The position numbers and the translations under genes were made by a program. From Alphaproteobacteria bacterium (lineage in GTDB: Bacteria > Pseudomonadota > Alphaproteobacteria > Rickettsiales > UBA3002), in contig JAKFUW010000056.1 in assembly GCA_021732545.1 (NCBI GenBank), positions 1 through 12,506 of the forward strand: a DNA stretch of 12,506 bases, in the 5' to 3' direction. Positions 6,798-12,506 of the stretch are shown one piece after another (position 1 is the stretch's first letter; each line of letters starts with the position of its first letter). Under the pieces are notes generated by a model, which ran no database searches, had not been told where the DNA came from, and saw nothing but the letters and a program-made list of their open reading frames with translations.

Positions 6798-8321
6798 ATG
6801 GCTGGTAAACCATCAGTAGAAGAAGCCGCATTAAAATATGCAGCGGATGGTCTGCGTTCATGGATTCGTAAAAAGGTTGCGAAAATAGATAAAGAATCAC
6901 CTGTTGCATTACTCGGCCCTTCTATGGATCGTGGCACTTATTATTATCGATTTGGGCGTGTGGGTGGCATTTTGGGAGAAAATGCTTTTGGTTGGGGATA
7001 CACAGCAGAAGAATTGGTTTCGGAAGCTGAGAGATTAAGAAAGCTTGGTCTTCCTGCTATCAATAATGGTGAAATCAACGCTGTTAATACTATTTATTTT
7101 AGTGAACTATCTGCTGCCCTTCCTAAAAGACACTTGGTCGCAAAACATTTTCCAGGTGGCACTCAATTGCTGGAAACAACAGAGATGGATTTGATCCATT
7201 TTTCTGCTAAAGATTATCCCATAGCTGAATGGATAAAGGGGTTTGCTCCTGCGAAAAATGCTTTCGGTATGATGCTAAGTCACGCTACATATGATCTTGC
7301 AGCTTTTCCTGATATTGAAAAAATGGATAAACCTAAGATACCAGATTTTATCAATCGTGCGCTTCGAAAAGCTCATGGGCAAACGGAAGGGACTCCAGAT
7401 ATTGATCTGTATTCTCAGGTTCCTGCTTCGCTGAATCCATATGTGACACAATATCTTCGTCAGCAAGTAGGTTTTAAAGGAGCGATTGTCGGTGACTGGT
7501 ACAAAATGATAAGCGTAAGTTCGTATGTTGAGAAGTTAAATTTTGACGATCTCTCTGGTACGTCACAGCGCCCAGGCCACGATGATAAGACGTTAATTAT
7601 GGCCATTAGTGCTGGAGTCAATTATGTGAGGCCAATGGATTCTAGGTTTGTTAACCCGCAATTTTGGAGGGATTTTGAGGCTTCTGGTTCATTAGAATTT
7701 CAGCAATTTGAAGAGCGATTAAACAGTTCTATTTTAGGTAACTATGAAAGATTGCGTAAGCCAAGCGACCCTATAAAAACAATCGAAGATTTAAAAAAAG
7801 TACCTCTAATGGAAAGGATAGATTTAGTGGGGGACATTTTGGATGTAACAGAAGGCGCTATAGCCAAACGTGGTGAAAAAAAACACAGCCAATATCAAGA
7901 TGCCTCATTAAAAGCGATGCAGGCCGCAACCGATAAAGAATTATATCGCGTTATCAATATTGATCATGTCGTGGCAACAAATGATCTTTATAGCCGCACA
8001 GGTGTTCTGACCATGCAATTTCGAGCAAAAGCAGTGGAATTTCTCAGTGGCGGTACACTCAAAGTTCCGGATGCTCCAATAGAAACAGGCAAAGAAGAAG
8101 CATGGCTTAAAGGGTTAATAGATAACCCTGAGTTTAAGAAAATATATGATAGGGTTAATTGGGATGAGATGTATCAAAAAATAAATTTAGATAATGTTGT
8201 AGGCCATAAAGTTAAGCCTCCAGCACAAGGTAATCGCGCGGATGCTGGTGATGCTATTCCTAGCCCAACTATTGTGGCAACTTTACCTTCTCGCCCAGAT
8301 GCGGATGTTGTTATGAGATAA
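6798..8321 (+). CDS. Divergent glycoside hydrolase family 3-like protein with unknown C-terminal half
   Basis: I see a GH3-type pattern in residues 36-280. ILGENAFGWGYTAEELV (58-74) resembles the IGxRSFGxDPxLV block, AKHFPGG (115-121) the KHFPGHG block, GMMLSHATYDL (157-167) the alternating strand, VPASLNPYVTQYLRQQVGF (208-226) the block PATLSPxVxxxLRxxLGF, and AIVGDW (229-234) the nucleophile strand, with Asp233 at the catalytic position. IMAISAGVNYV (267-277) matches the following helix and strand. Missing are about 100 N-terminal residues with the usual substrate-binding EGG region, the second His of PGHG and the NagZ-type DSH loop. Residues 330-470 are helical and unrecognised; the tail is proline/alanine-rich. 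No signal peptide is visible. GAGGA lies a few bases before the ATG; TACAAT (6773-6778) could be a -10. The gene is much AT-richer than its neighbours (sampled lines 35-42% GC against up to 65%), suggesting transfer. Enzymatic activity is doubtful. Confidence 0.6.
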   Translation: MAGKPSVEEAALKYAADGLRSWIRKKVAKIDKESPVALLGPSMDRGTYYYRFGRVGGILGENAFGWGYTAEELVSEAERLRKLGLPAINNGEINAVNTIYFSELSAALPKRHLVAKHFPGGTQLLETTEMDLIHFSAKDYPIAEWIKGFAPAKNAFGMMLSHATYDLAAFPDIEKMDKPKIPDFINRALRKAHGQTEGTPDIDLYSQVPASLNPYVTQYLRQQVGFKGAIVGDWYKMISVSSYVEKLNFDDLSGTSQRPGHDDKTLIMAISAGVNYVRPMDSRFVNPQFWRDFEASGSLEFQQFEERLNSSILGNYERLRKPSDPIKTIEDLKKVPLMERIDLVGDILDVTEGAIAKRGEKKHSQYQDASLKAMQAATDKELYRVINIDHVVATNDLYSRTGVLTMQFRAKAVEFLSGGTLKVPDAPIETGKEEAWLKGLIDNPEFKKIYDRVNWDEMYQKINLDNVVGHKVKPPAQGNRADAGDAIPSPTIVATLPSRPDADVVMR

Positions 8322-8324
8322 TGT

Positions 8325-9458
8325 TCATACCAATAACTCACTCACCAAGCGGTTCAGCACCAGGCGGCCTTGGTCGGTGGCGGTCAGGTGATGTGCGTTG
8401 CGGGTGAGCAGCCCCATGCTGTCATACAGCGCCATGCGCTCATGGTTGATAAGCGATGCTAGTTCAAATCGCCGCAGATCAACCCCCTCGCTCAGGCGCA
8501 GCGCCATCATCAGATATTCTTGCCCGCGTTCGGATGTTTTTAATATGATATTTTCATCTAATCCGTGGCCATGCAGCTGCACATTCTCCAGCCAGCGTTC
8601 AGGGCTTTTGAGGGTGCGGGTGGCGTGCCACGCACCGTCTATCAGCAAGCGCCCATGCGCGCCAGGGCCCACGCCCGCATAGACCTCACCGCGCCAATAG
8701 GCTAGGTTATGGCGGCTCTCATATCCCGCTCGCGCATGGTTGGAAATTTCGTAAGCGCGAAGTTCCGCATCATTCATGATCGCTTGCGTGGCCTCATAAA
8801 GGCTCGCGCCTAATTCTTCATCGGGCAGGCTAAACGCGCCCTTGTGATGATAGGCGTGGTGAAAGGCAGTGTTTTCTTCGATGGTGAGTTGATAGAGCGA
8901 CAGATGATCACCTGCGAGTTTTAGCGCATCCGATAATTCACTTTCCCACTCTTTGACCGATTGATGTGGCAGCGCATAGATCAGATCAAACGAGTAACGC
9001 GGGAAAATAGTTGCGGCCAATTCAATCGCAGCCAAAGCTTCGCTGGCACTATGTTCGCGCCCTAAAAAGGTGAGCGATTCGGGCTTCAACGATTGAATAC
9101 CCAGCGACACGCGGTTAATTCCCGCATCGCGGAACGCTCTGAACTTTCCAGCTTCCACTGAAGTCGGGTTGGCCTCCAACGTGATTTCAATCGGTGCGGT
9201 GCTTGGCCACAGCACCTTCGCGCGCTCAATCAGTGCGGCCACGGTATCCGGTGACATCAGCGATGGCGTTCCTCCACCAAAAAAAATACTGACCAGTTTG
9301 TGTTCGCCTATTAGGCTCGCGGTGTAATCCAGCTCGGCAAGCATGGTTTTGTGCCACGCGGCCATATCCACATGCTCGCGCACATGCGAGTTAAAATCGC
9401 AATAGGGGCATTTGGATTTGCAAAACGGCCAGTGGATGTAAAGCGCTAAAGGAGTCAT
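8325..9458 (-). CDS. hemW: HemW, radical SAM family heme chaperone
   Basis: HemW is a cytoplasmic or membrane-associated radical SAM protein that binds heme and is thought to deliver it to respiratory proteins. It was long annotated as oxygen-independent coproporphyrinogen oxidase (HemN-like). The 377 residues carry the cluster motif CKSKCPYC (Cys13, Cys17, Cys20) followed by DFNSH, then FFGGGTPSL (59-67), SLGIQS (118-123), the HNLAYW heme-binding motif (250-255) and a C-terminal HemN-type domain. The three-cysteine spacing, the FNSH continuation and the HNxxYW motif separate HemW from true HemN. The start MTPLALYIHWPFC is typical, but no Shine-Dalgarno sequence precedes it; the bases immediately upstream are a heptamer array. 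It ends 3 bases from the convergent GH3-like gene. Confidence 0.95.
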   Translation of the reverse strand: MTPLALYIHWPFCKSKCPYCDFNSHVREHVDMAAWHKTMLAELDYTASLIGEHKLVSIFFGGGTPSLMSPDTVAALIERAKVLWPSTAPIEITLEANPTSVEAGKFRAFRDAGINRVSLGIQSLKPESLTFLGREHSASEALAAIELAATIFPRYSFDLIYALPHQSVKEWESELSDALKLAGDHLSLYQLTIEENTAFHHAYHHKGAFSLPDEELGASLYEATQAIMNDAELRAYEISNHARAGYESRHNLAYWRGEVYAGVGPGAHGRLLIDGAWHATRTLKSPERWLENVQLHGHGLDENIILKTSERGQEYLMMALRLSEGVDLRRFELASLINHERMALYDSMGLLTRNAHHLTATDQGRLVLNRLVSELLV

Positions 9459-9463
9459 AAACA

Positions 9464-9491
9464 GTCGTTAGTTGTTGGTTATTAGTCGTTA
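9464..9491. repeat. Heptamer array, left arm (GTCGTTA orientation)
   Basis: Four consecutive 7-bp units are read directly: GTCGTTA, GTTGTTG, GTTATTA, GTCGTTA. The outer two are identical and the inner two degenerate. The array begins five bases upstream of the hemW start codon, where a ribosome binding site would normally be. Its unit is the reverse complement of the unit in the right arm (9519-9539). Confidence 0.8.
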
Positions 9492-9498
9492 GCATTTA

Positions 9499-9507
9499 TG
9501 TTATAAT
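9499..9507 (+). promoter_or_regulatory. Extended -10 promoter between the heptamer arrays
   Basis: TGTTATAAT gives a perfect extended -10 (TGn) joined to a perfect TATAAT (9502-9507) for the plus-strand gene at 9548. A -35 is weak (TTATTA at 9479-9484, 17 bases upstream, 3/6), as is usual for extended -10 promoters. TATAAC on the minus strand (9505-9500) overlaps it and could serve hemW, so this may be a shared bidirectional -10 element. Confidence 0.5.
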
Positions 9508-9518
9508 CATTCTATCAC

Positions 9519-9539
9519 TAACGACTAACGACTAACGAC
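9519..9539. repeat. Heptamer array, right arm (TAACGAC orientation)
   Basis: Three perfect copies of TAACGAC stand in tandem, with partial units at both ends. They are the exact reverse complement of the GTCGTTA units in 9464-9491, so the two arrays form an inverted pair around the -10 element, with CTAACGACT and AGTCGTTAG able to pair over 9 bp in several registers. The array would lie in the 5' untranslated region of the gene at 9548. Confidence 0.85.
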
Positions 9540-9547
9540 TAGTAGCT

Positions 9548-10384
9548 ATGAGCACCGACACCAAACGCGCACTGATCCCGATTATGACGCAGCAATATGA
9601 ACAGATTGCGGCAATCGAATCGCAATGGGGTATCCGATTTTCAGAAGGCGATATGCGCCCGCGCATTTAATATTTTCACGATGCGGTGCGCGCCTTGAGT
9701 TCTGGCACTGCTGATTTATATGCCAAAAATAGCCGATTAAGCGTGGAATATCTGGCCTATGATCTGGCGAGTTTGCGCGAGGTGCAGGCGCACCCGCTTG
9801 GCAAAATTCCGCGAAAGCAATCGACGCCTACGGGTCAGGAATTATTGGTGCTGGATGATGACAATGGCGCTGGCCCCTCGCGCGGGGTGCGAGCCGAGCT
9901 CAAGCAGCTTTATAAAGATTATACGGTGTTGTTTGCGGCGCTCTTTGCCGAAACTGCCGACATCAATTTTAAATCGCGCAGCGAAGAAGTGGATACCTCC
10001 ATCACCGATCTAAGCAAAGCGCAAGGCGTGCTCAAACAAGTGGCCAGCGGTGCGATCAACCCCACCCAAGCGCGCATGCTGCTCGATGGGATTGAGATGG
10101 ACGGGTTGCGTGAGAAAATGCAACAGGCGCTTTCTACCAAAGCGCTGCAAGCAGCGCAGGCTCAAGCGATGATGGCACAGCTAAAAGGGGCAGAACAAAA
10201 AATTATGGCGGAGCAAAAAACGCTTGATAAAGCGCATATCAGCTATGTGACAGGTCAGTTGGCGGTGTATCAGGAATCTAAAGATACGGTCAAGCGCCTT
10301 GCCGCGCAGGGCATGAATCTGGCCGGCAAGTTCGTGCAAAATGCTATGAATAATGCGGGCAAGGGGCAGGGCAAGGGGTTCTGA
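9548..10384 (+). pseudogene. Unknown helical protein gene interrupted by an in-frame TAA
   Basis: ATG 9548 opens a frame that encodes 40 residues (MSTDTKRALIPIMTQQ onward) and stops at TAA 9668-9670. The same frame then continues without further stops to TGA 10382-10384, adding 237 codons of protein-like sequence that begins YFHDAVRALSSG. The second part alone could start only at GTG 9686, which has no ribosome binding site, so one original gene of about 278 codons broken by a nonsense change is the simplest reading. The C-terminal half is strongly helical and Ala/Gln/Lys-rich (about 130-260 of the joined frame, possible coiled coil) and ends in GKGQGKGF. No signal peptide, membrane segment or known family is recognised. 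Its extended -10 promoter lies just upstream. Other genes here end in TAA, so codon reassignment is unlikely; a sequencing error or an undescribed readthrough remains possible. Confidence 0.6.
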
Positions 10385-10404
10385 TTTTGTAGGCTATTTT
10401 ATAG

Positions 10405-10473
10405 TGTCACCCCGCACGTGTTGCGGGGTCTCCATCTATTCGCGGGAGATGCCGCAACAAGTGCGGCATGACA
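10405..10473. repeat. Two-armed intergenic palindrome, possible bidirectional terminator
   Basis: The ends TGTCA and TGACA are inverted, and each half contains its own hairpin: CCCCGCA (10410-10416) with TGCGGGG (10422-10428), and ATGCCGCA (10449-10456) with TGCGGCAT (10462-10469). The left half reads TGTCACCCCGCACGTGTTGC and the reverse complement of the right half TGTCATGCCGCACTTGTTGC, so the halves are diverged inverted copies. It fills most of the 98-bp gap between two convergent genes. This is the look of dispersed alphaproteobacterial intergenic palindromes. No T-run follows, so termination is only inferred from position. Confidence 0.75.
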
Positions 10474-10482
10474 ACGTTTGGA

Positions 10483-11034
10483 TCACCCCAAATACACCAC
10501 AATGGTAATCTTCGTTTTGCCATAGACCCGCTCGCGGATGGTTTCGGTATTAGGTAATTCGGGGAAGTCTTCTTTGTGGTTTTGCTCGAACGCTAATACC
10601 GTGCCGCCGGTTAGCCAGCCTTGCGCCACGAGTTGGTTGAAGGTGCCTGCAATCATGGCGGAATGATAGGGCGCGTCCATCATCACCAGCGACACCGGCG
10701 AGGAGGCGCGTGGGGGCTTGGAGCTATCCGATAAAATCCATTTGCAGCGCGGCTCTTCTTTAAATTTTTCACAATTTTTGCGAGTCAGCGCCAGCGCTTC
10801 TTTGCTTTGATCGATGAAAGTGGCGAATGACGCCCCGCGCGAGAGTGCTTCCAAACCCAAAGCCCCGGTTCCGCAGCATAAATCGAGCACGCGTTGATCG
10901 ACCACGGGGTTGGGATTCAAATGCATCAGCAGATTAAACAGCGATTCACGGCACCGATCGGCCGTGGGGCGGATGTCTTTGCCGGTGGGCGATTCGATCT
11001 TTCGCCCTTTATGAATGCCCGCTACAATACGCAT
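10483..11034 (-). CDS. rsmD: 16S rRNA (guanine(966)-N(2))-methyltransferase RsmD
   Basis: RsmD methylates N2 of G966 in 16S rRNA during 30S assembly, using S-adenosylmethionine. The 183 residues show the family start MRIVAGIHKGRKIESP, the RPTADRCRESLFNLL block (22-36), the SAM-binding motif LDLCCGTGALGLEALSRGA (50-68) and the catalytic motif IV. Motif IV is normally DPPY; here it reads DAPY (120-123), with the first proline replaced. The remaining fold looks complete and the length is normal. The start codon lies inside the 3' end of the upstream pseudouridine synthase gene (13-base overlap), and no good Shine-Dalgarno sequence is visible, so translation is probably coupled. Pairing of rsmD with an RluB-type gene is common in Alphaproteobacteria. 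Confidence 0.93.
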   Translation of the reverse strand: MRIVAGIHKGRKIESPTGKDIRPTADRCRESLFNLLMHLNPNPVVDQRVLDLCCGTGALGLEALSRGASFATFIDQSKEALALTRKNCEKFKEEPRCKWILSDSSKPPRASSPVSLVMMDAPYHSAMIAGTFNQLVAQGWLTGGTVLAFEQNHKEDFPELPNTETIRERVYGKTKITIVVYLG

Positions 11035-11786
11035 GGTTGGATCTTTACCTGTTTTCCGACGGTATTCAACAAAACTTTGGTGCTGACTTCCTTCACTTCG
11101 CCCAGTGGCAAATTGCCAAGCTGAAATGGCCCATAAGACACCCGAATCAGGCGGCTAACGGGGCAGCCAAAATGCTCGAACACTTTGCGGATTTCGCGGT
11201 TTTTTCCCTCAGTTAAGCTCACCATCGCCCACTGATTCGCACCATCGGATTGTTGTTCTTCACGTTTGACGCCAATGCCACGATAGGTGAAGCCATCGAT
11301 GGTGATCCCTTTTTTGAGTTCCACCAGATGCGCGTCCGATGGAAAGCCATGCATGCGCACACGGTAATTGCGTTGCCACGCTGTCTCGGGCGATTCCATG
11401 AAGCGCGCCAGCTCGCCATCGTTGGTCAGCAGCAACAGGCCTTCGCTGTTCATATCCAAACGGCCCACCGAAATCACGCGCGGCATGTCAGTGGGCAGAT
11501 GCTCAAACACGGTGGGTCTACCTTCAGGGTCACTATGAGTCGTAATCAATCCTTGGGGTTTGTGATAGAGCCACAGCGTCGTCGGGCGCGAGCCATCAAG
11601 CCGCACGCCATCCACTTCGATGATGTCCGATTGCGTGACATTGAGCGCGGGGCTATCAATCGTTTTACCATTCACTTTCACGCGGCCTGCGGCGATGAAT
11701 CGCTCGGCATCGCGGCGCGACGCAACGCCCGCACGTGAGATAACTTTGGAAATGCGTTCGCCTTCAAAGGAGGTGGGTGTGGTCAT
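11022..11786 (-). CDS. rluB: 23S rRNA pseudouridine synthase, RluB/RsuA family
   Basis: The 254 residues contain an N-terminal S4 RNA-binding domain (about 9-57, RISKVISRAGVASRRDAERF) and the RsuA/RluB/RluE/RluF catalytic domain. This has KPQGLITTHSDPEGRPTVFEHLP as two adjoining blocks, VGRLDMNSEGLLLLTNDG (107-124) with catalytic Asp111, and EGKNREIRKVFEHFG near 192-206. RluB of E. coli converts U2605 of 23S rRNA to pseudouridine; the S4 domain and the KPxGxITTxxDPEGRPTV block fit RluB better than RsuA, though the exact uridine cannot be read from sequence. The ATG overlaps the stop codon of the toxin gene as ATGA, with no Shine-Dalgarno sequence, so translation should depend on ribosomes finishing the toxin. 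It overlaps rsmD by 13 bases downstream. Confidence 0.9.
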   Translation of the reverse strand: MTTPTSFEGERISKVISRAGVASRRDAERFIAAGRVKVNGKTIDSPALNVTQSDIIEVDGVRLDGSRPTTLWLYHKPQGLITTHSDPEGRPTVFEHLPTDMPRVISVGRLDMNSEGLLLLTNDGELARFMESPETAWQRNYRVRMHGFPSDAHLVELKKGITIDGFTYRGIGVKREEQQSDGANQWAMVSLTEGKNREIRKVFEHFGCPVSRLIRVSYGPFQLGNLPLGEVKEVSTKVLLNTVGKQVKIQPCVL

Positions 11787-12169
11787 GAGGTGTGGGTTTC
11801 CAGCCAGTGAGTGAGTGCGTCTAACTCTAGCTCACCTGCGGCTAATTGCAAAAAGATACGGTAGGTATCTTCGGGGGGCGCAACATATTTTAAACCATTG
11901 AGTTCTAAAAACAACCGGCACACCACCAGCGACACGCGCTTGTTGCCATCTAAAAACGGATGGTTGCGCGTGATGCTATAGGCATAGCTGGCAGCGAGCT
12001 CAGGCAGCGATGGAGTTGGCTCCTCATAATGAAAACACTGCTTGGGTTGGTGGAGCGCCGAAATCAATAATCCCTCGTCGCGCAAGCCGCCTTGACCGCC
12101 ATGTTCAGCAATTTGACGCGCATGAATGGCACGCACCACGGTTTCGCTCACCCAGATAGGTTCACTCAT
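11783..12169 (-). CDS. doc: Doc-type toxin (death-on-curing, Fic superfamily)
   Basis: The 128-residue protein has the Doc length and the Fic/Doc active-site motif NHPFLDGNKR (69-78) with His70, Asp74, Asn76, Lys77 and Arg78. The lysine where AMP-transferring Fic proteins have glycine is characteristic of Doc. Doc of phage P1 phosphorylates elongation factor Tu and halts translation. The N-terminal GLRDEGLLISALHQP segment (28-42) and the C-terminal helix FLQLAAGELELDALTHWLE also fit the family. The start lies 3 bases after the antitoxin stop, without a Shine-Dalgarno sequence. The partner is AbrB/MazE-like rather than Phd, a combination that also occurs in other bacteria. The active site looks intact. 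The stop codon overlaps the start of rluB. Confidence 0.92.
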   Translation of the reverse strand: MSEPIWVSETVVRAIHARQIAEHGGQGGLRDEGLLISALHQPKQCFHYEEPTPSLPELAASYAYSITRNHPFLDGNKRVSLVVCRLFLELNGLKYVAPPEDTYRIFLQLAAGELELDALTHWLETHTS

Positions 12170-12172
12170 CGG

Positions 12173-12397
12173 TTATTCGGCAAGTTTTTTGAGAATGTCA
12201 CGGTCTTCGCGCATGAGACGCTCTGCTACATCCATTTGCGCGGCAAACACAGGATCGTAAGGGCTAAGTTCAATGCCGTTGGGGGTTTCGGTAACATAGA
12301 GGGTGTCGCCTTTGCCCACGCGCAATTTTGCGAGCAGTTCCTTGGAAAGGATAATGCCCGCTGAATTGCCGATTGATGTGACTTTTGCCTGATCCAT
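12173..12397 (-). CDS. AbrB/MazE/SpoVT-type antitoxin
   Basis: The 74-residue protein begins with a swapped-hairpin AbrB DNA-binding domain: KVTSIGNSAGIILSKELL (5-22), then LRVGKGDTLYV and a second strand region GIELSPYD. GNSAG (10-14) corresponds to the GNSLG of MazE-type antitoxins. The acidic, helical C-terminus (about 50-74) is where such antitoxins bind and neutralise their toxin. It precedes doc by 3 bases. No Shine-Dalgarno sequence is present, and the promoter's -10 ends six bases before ATG, so the mRNA probably begins at or within a base or two of the start codon. The DNA-binding domain and the palindromic promoter suggest autorepression. The family is clear; the pairing with Doc follows from adjacency. 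Confidence 0.9.
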   Translation of the reverse strand: MDQAKVTSIGNSAGIILSKELLAKLRVGKGDTLYVTETPNGIELSPYDPVFAAQMDVAERLMREDRDILKKLAE

Positions 12398-12403
12398 GAG
12401 GTT

Positions 12404-12432
12404 AGTATAACAAATGTTATAACATGCGTCAA
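12404..12432 (-). promoter_or_regulatory. Strong sigma-70-like promoter of the antitoxin-toxin-rluB-rsmD operon
   Basis: On the minus strand TTGACG (12432-12427, 5/6), a 17-base spacer and TATACT (12409-12404, 5/6) form the best promoter in the window. The expected transcription start falls at about 12397, the A of the antitoxin ATG, predicting a leaderless transcript. The -35 box overlaps the TGA stop (12431-12429) of the upstream gene. Confidence 0.75.
12406..12424. promoter_or_regulatory. Palindromic operator candidate for antitoxin autoregulation
   Basis: Within the -10 and spacer lie the inverted repeat TATAAC-AAAT-GTTATA (12406-12421) and the overlapping perfect 10-bp palindrome TGTTATAACA (12415-12424). 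A dimeric AbrB-type antitoxin bound here would block RNA polymerase. The symmetry is seen directly; binding is inferred from how type II antitoxins usually act. Confidence 0.55.
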
Positions 12433-12506
12433 ACGTTATGATACCGCTCCGCCGCTGTCACAAACGCCGCCAATATCGCGGTATCCGCAGGGGTTACATT
12501 ATATTC
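12429..12506 (-). CDS. C-terminal end of a hypothetical protein, cut by the window edge
   Basis: Reading the minus strand from the window end, 25 codons are open before TGA at 12431-12429. They encode a plausible helical C-terminus that includes VTPADTAILAAFVTAAERYH. Codon use resembles the chromosome-like genes here. Too little is visible to name a family, and a chance open frame of this length cannot be excluded. If real, its stop codon overlaps the -35 box of the antitoxin promoter. Confidence 0.5.
   Translation of the reverse strand, partial: EYNVTPADTAILAAFVTAAERYHNV

Noticed and set aside
6798..8321. Straight assignment as NagZ (beta-N-acetylhexosaminidase)
   Set aside because: The PGHG histidine, the DSH loop and the N-terminal EGG region of NagZ are not present, so only a distant GH3-like relationship is claimed.
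9464..9540. CRISPR array or origin iterons
   Set aside because: Units are only 7 bp and directly adjacent with no spacers, and no replication or cas genes are near.
9668..9670. TAA as a reassigned or recoded codon
   Set aside because: Several genes in the window end normally in TAA, and no recoding signal is apparent; a nonsense change or read error is simpler.
9686..10384. GTG 9686 as the start of an independent intact gene
   Set aside because: No ribosome binding site precedes it, and the same frame continues upstream through protein-like sequence to ATG 9548 with one TAA, which favours an interrupted gene.
11250..11738. Plus-strand open frame opposite rluB (162 codons)
   Set aside because: It is a shadow of the highly conserved rluB coding sequence, rich in His and Arg and without family features.

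Overview
The window looks like part of an alphaproteobacterial chromosome of medium GC content. The evidence is the gene set and its order. On the minus strand lie rsmI, yraN, a double-BON lipoprotein (DolP/YraP-like) and gshB. Divergent from rsmI is an LpoA-like lipoprotein, with hemW nearby. The same neighbours (rsmI/yraL facing lpoA/yraM, then yraN and yraP) are known from E. coli. The form of LpoA here (binding-protein fold only, no TPR half) and the adjoining gshB and hemW are typical of Alphaproteobacteria. I cannot place it to genus.

Layout. 1-853: two AT-richer genes of unknown function, the first cut by the window edge. 967-2367: MgtE magnesium transporter, converging on gshB. 5422-2369 (minus): rsmI, a mosaic of palindromes, yraN, the BON lipoprotein and gshB. 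5462-6733 (plus): the LpoA-like lipoprotein, only 39 bp from the rsmI start codon. 6798-8321 (plus): an AT-rich gene that I read as a divergent, N-terminally shortened relative of glycoside hydrolase family 3 with an unrecognised C-terminal half. 9458-8325 (minus): hemW. 9459-9547: a divergent intergenic region with two opposed arrays of a 7-bp repeat around a -10 box. 9548-10384 (plus): a gene of unknown function broken by an in-frame TAA. 10405-10473: a two-armed palindrome between convergent genes. 12397-10483 (minus): a tight run of AbrB-type antitoxin, Doc-type toxin, rluB and rsmD. 12506-12429 (minus): the 3' end of a further gene.

How the genes fit together. One theme is the cell envelope: LpoA-like lipoprotein, BON lipoprotein and perhaps the GH3-like protein. 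A second is rRNA modification: RsmI, RluB and RsmD all act on ribosomal RNA. The toxin-antitoxin pair lies directly upstream of rluB-rsmD, and doc overlaps rluB by an ATGA. Its antitoxin promoter is close to consensus, carries a palindromic operator candidate, and is so near the start codon that the message is probably leaderless.

Points that deserve most attention are the GH3-like gene, the toxin-antitoxin pair coupled to rRNA-modification genes, the inverted heptamer arrays, the yraN ribosome binding site inside a repeat-derived hairpin, and the stop-interrupted gene. No tRNA, rRNA, CRISPR array or insertion sequence was seen.
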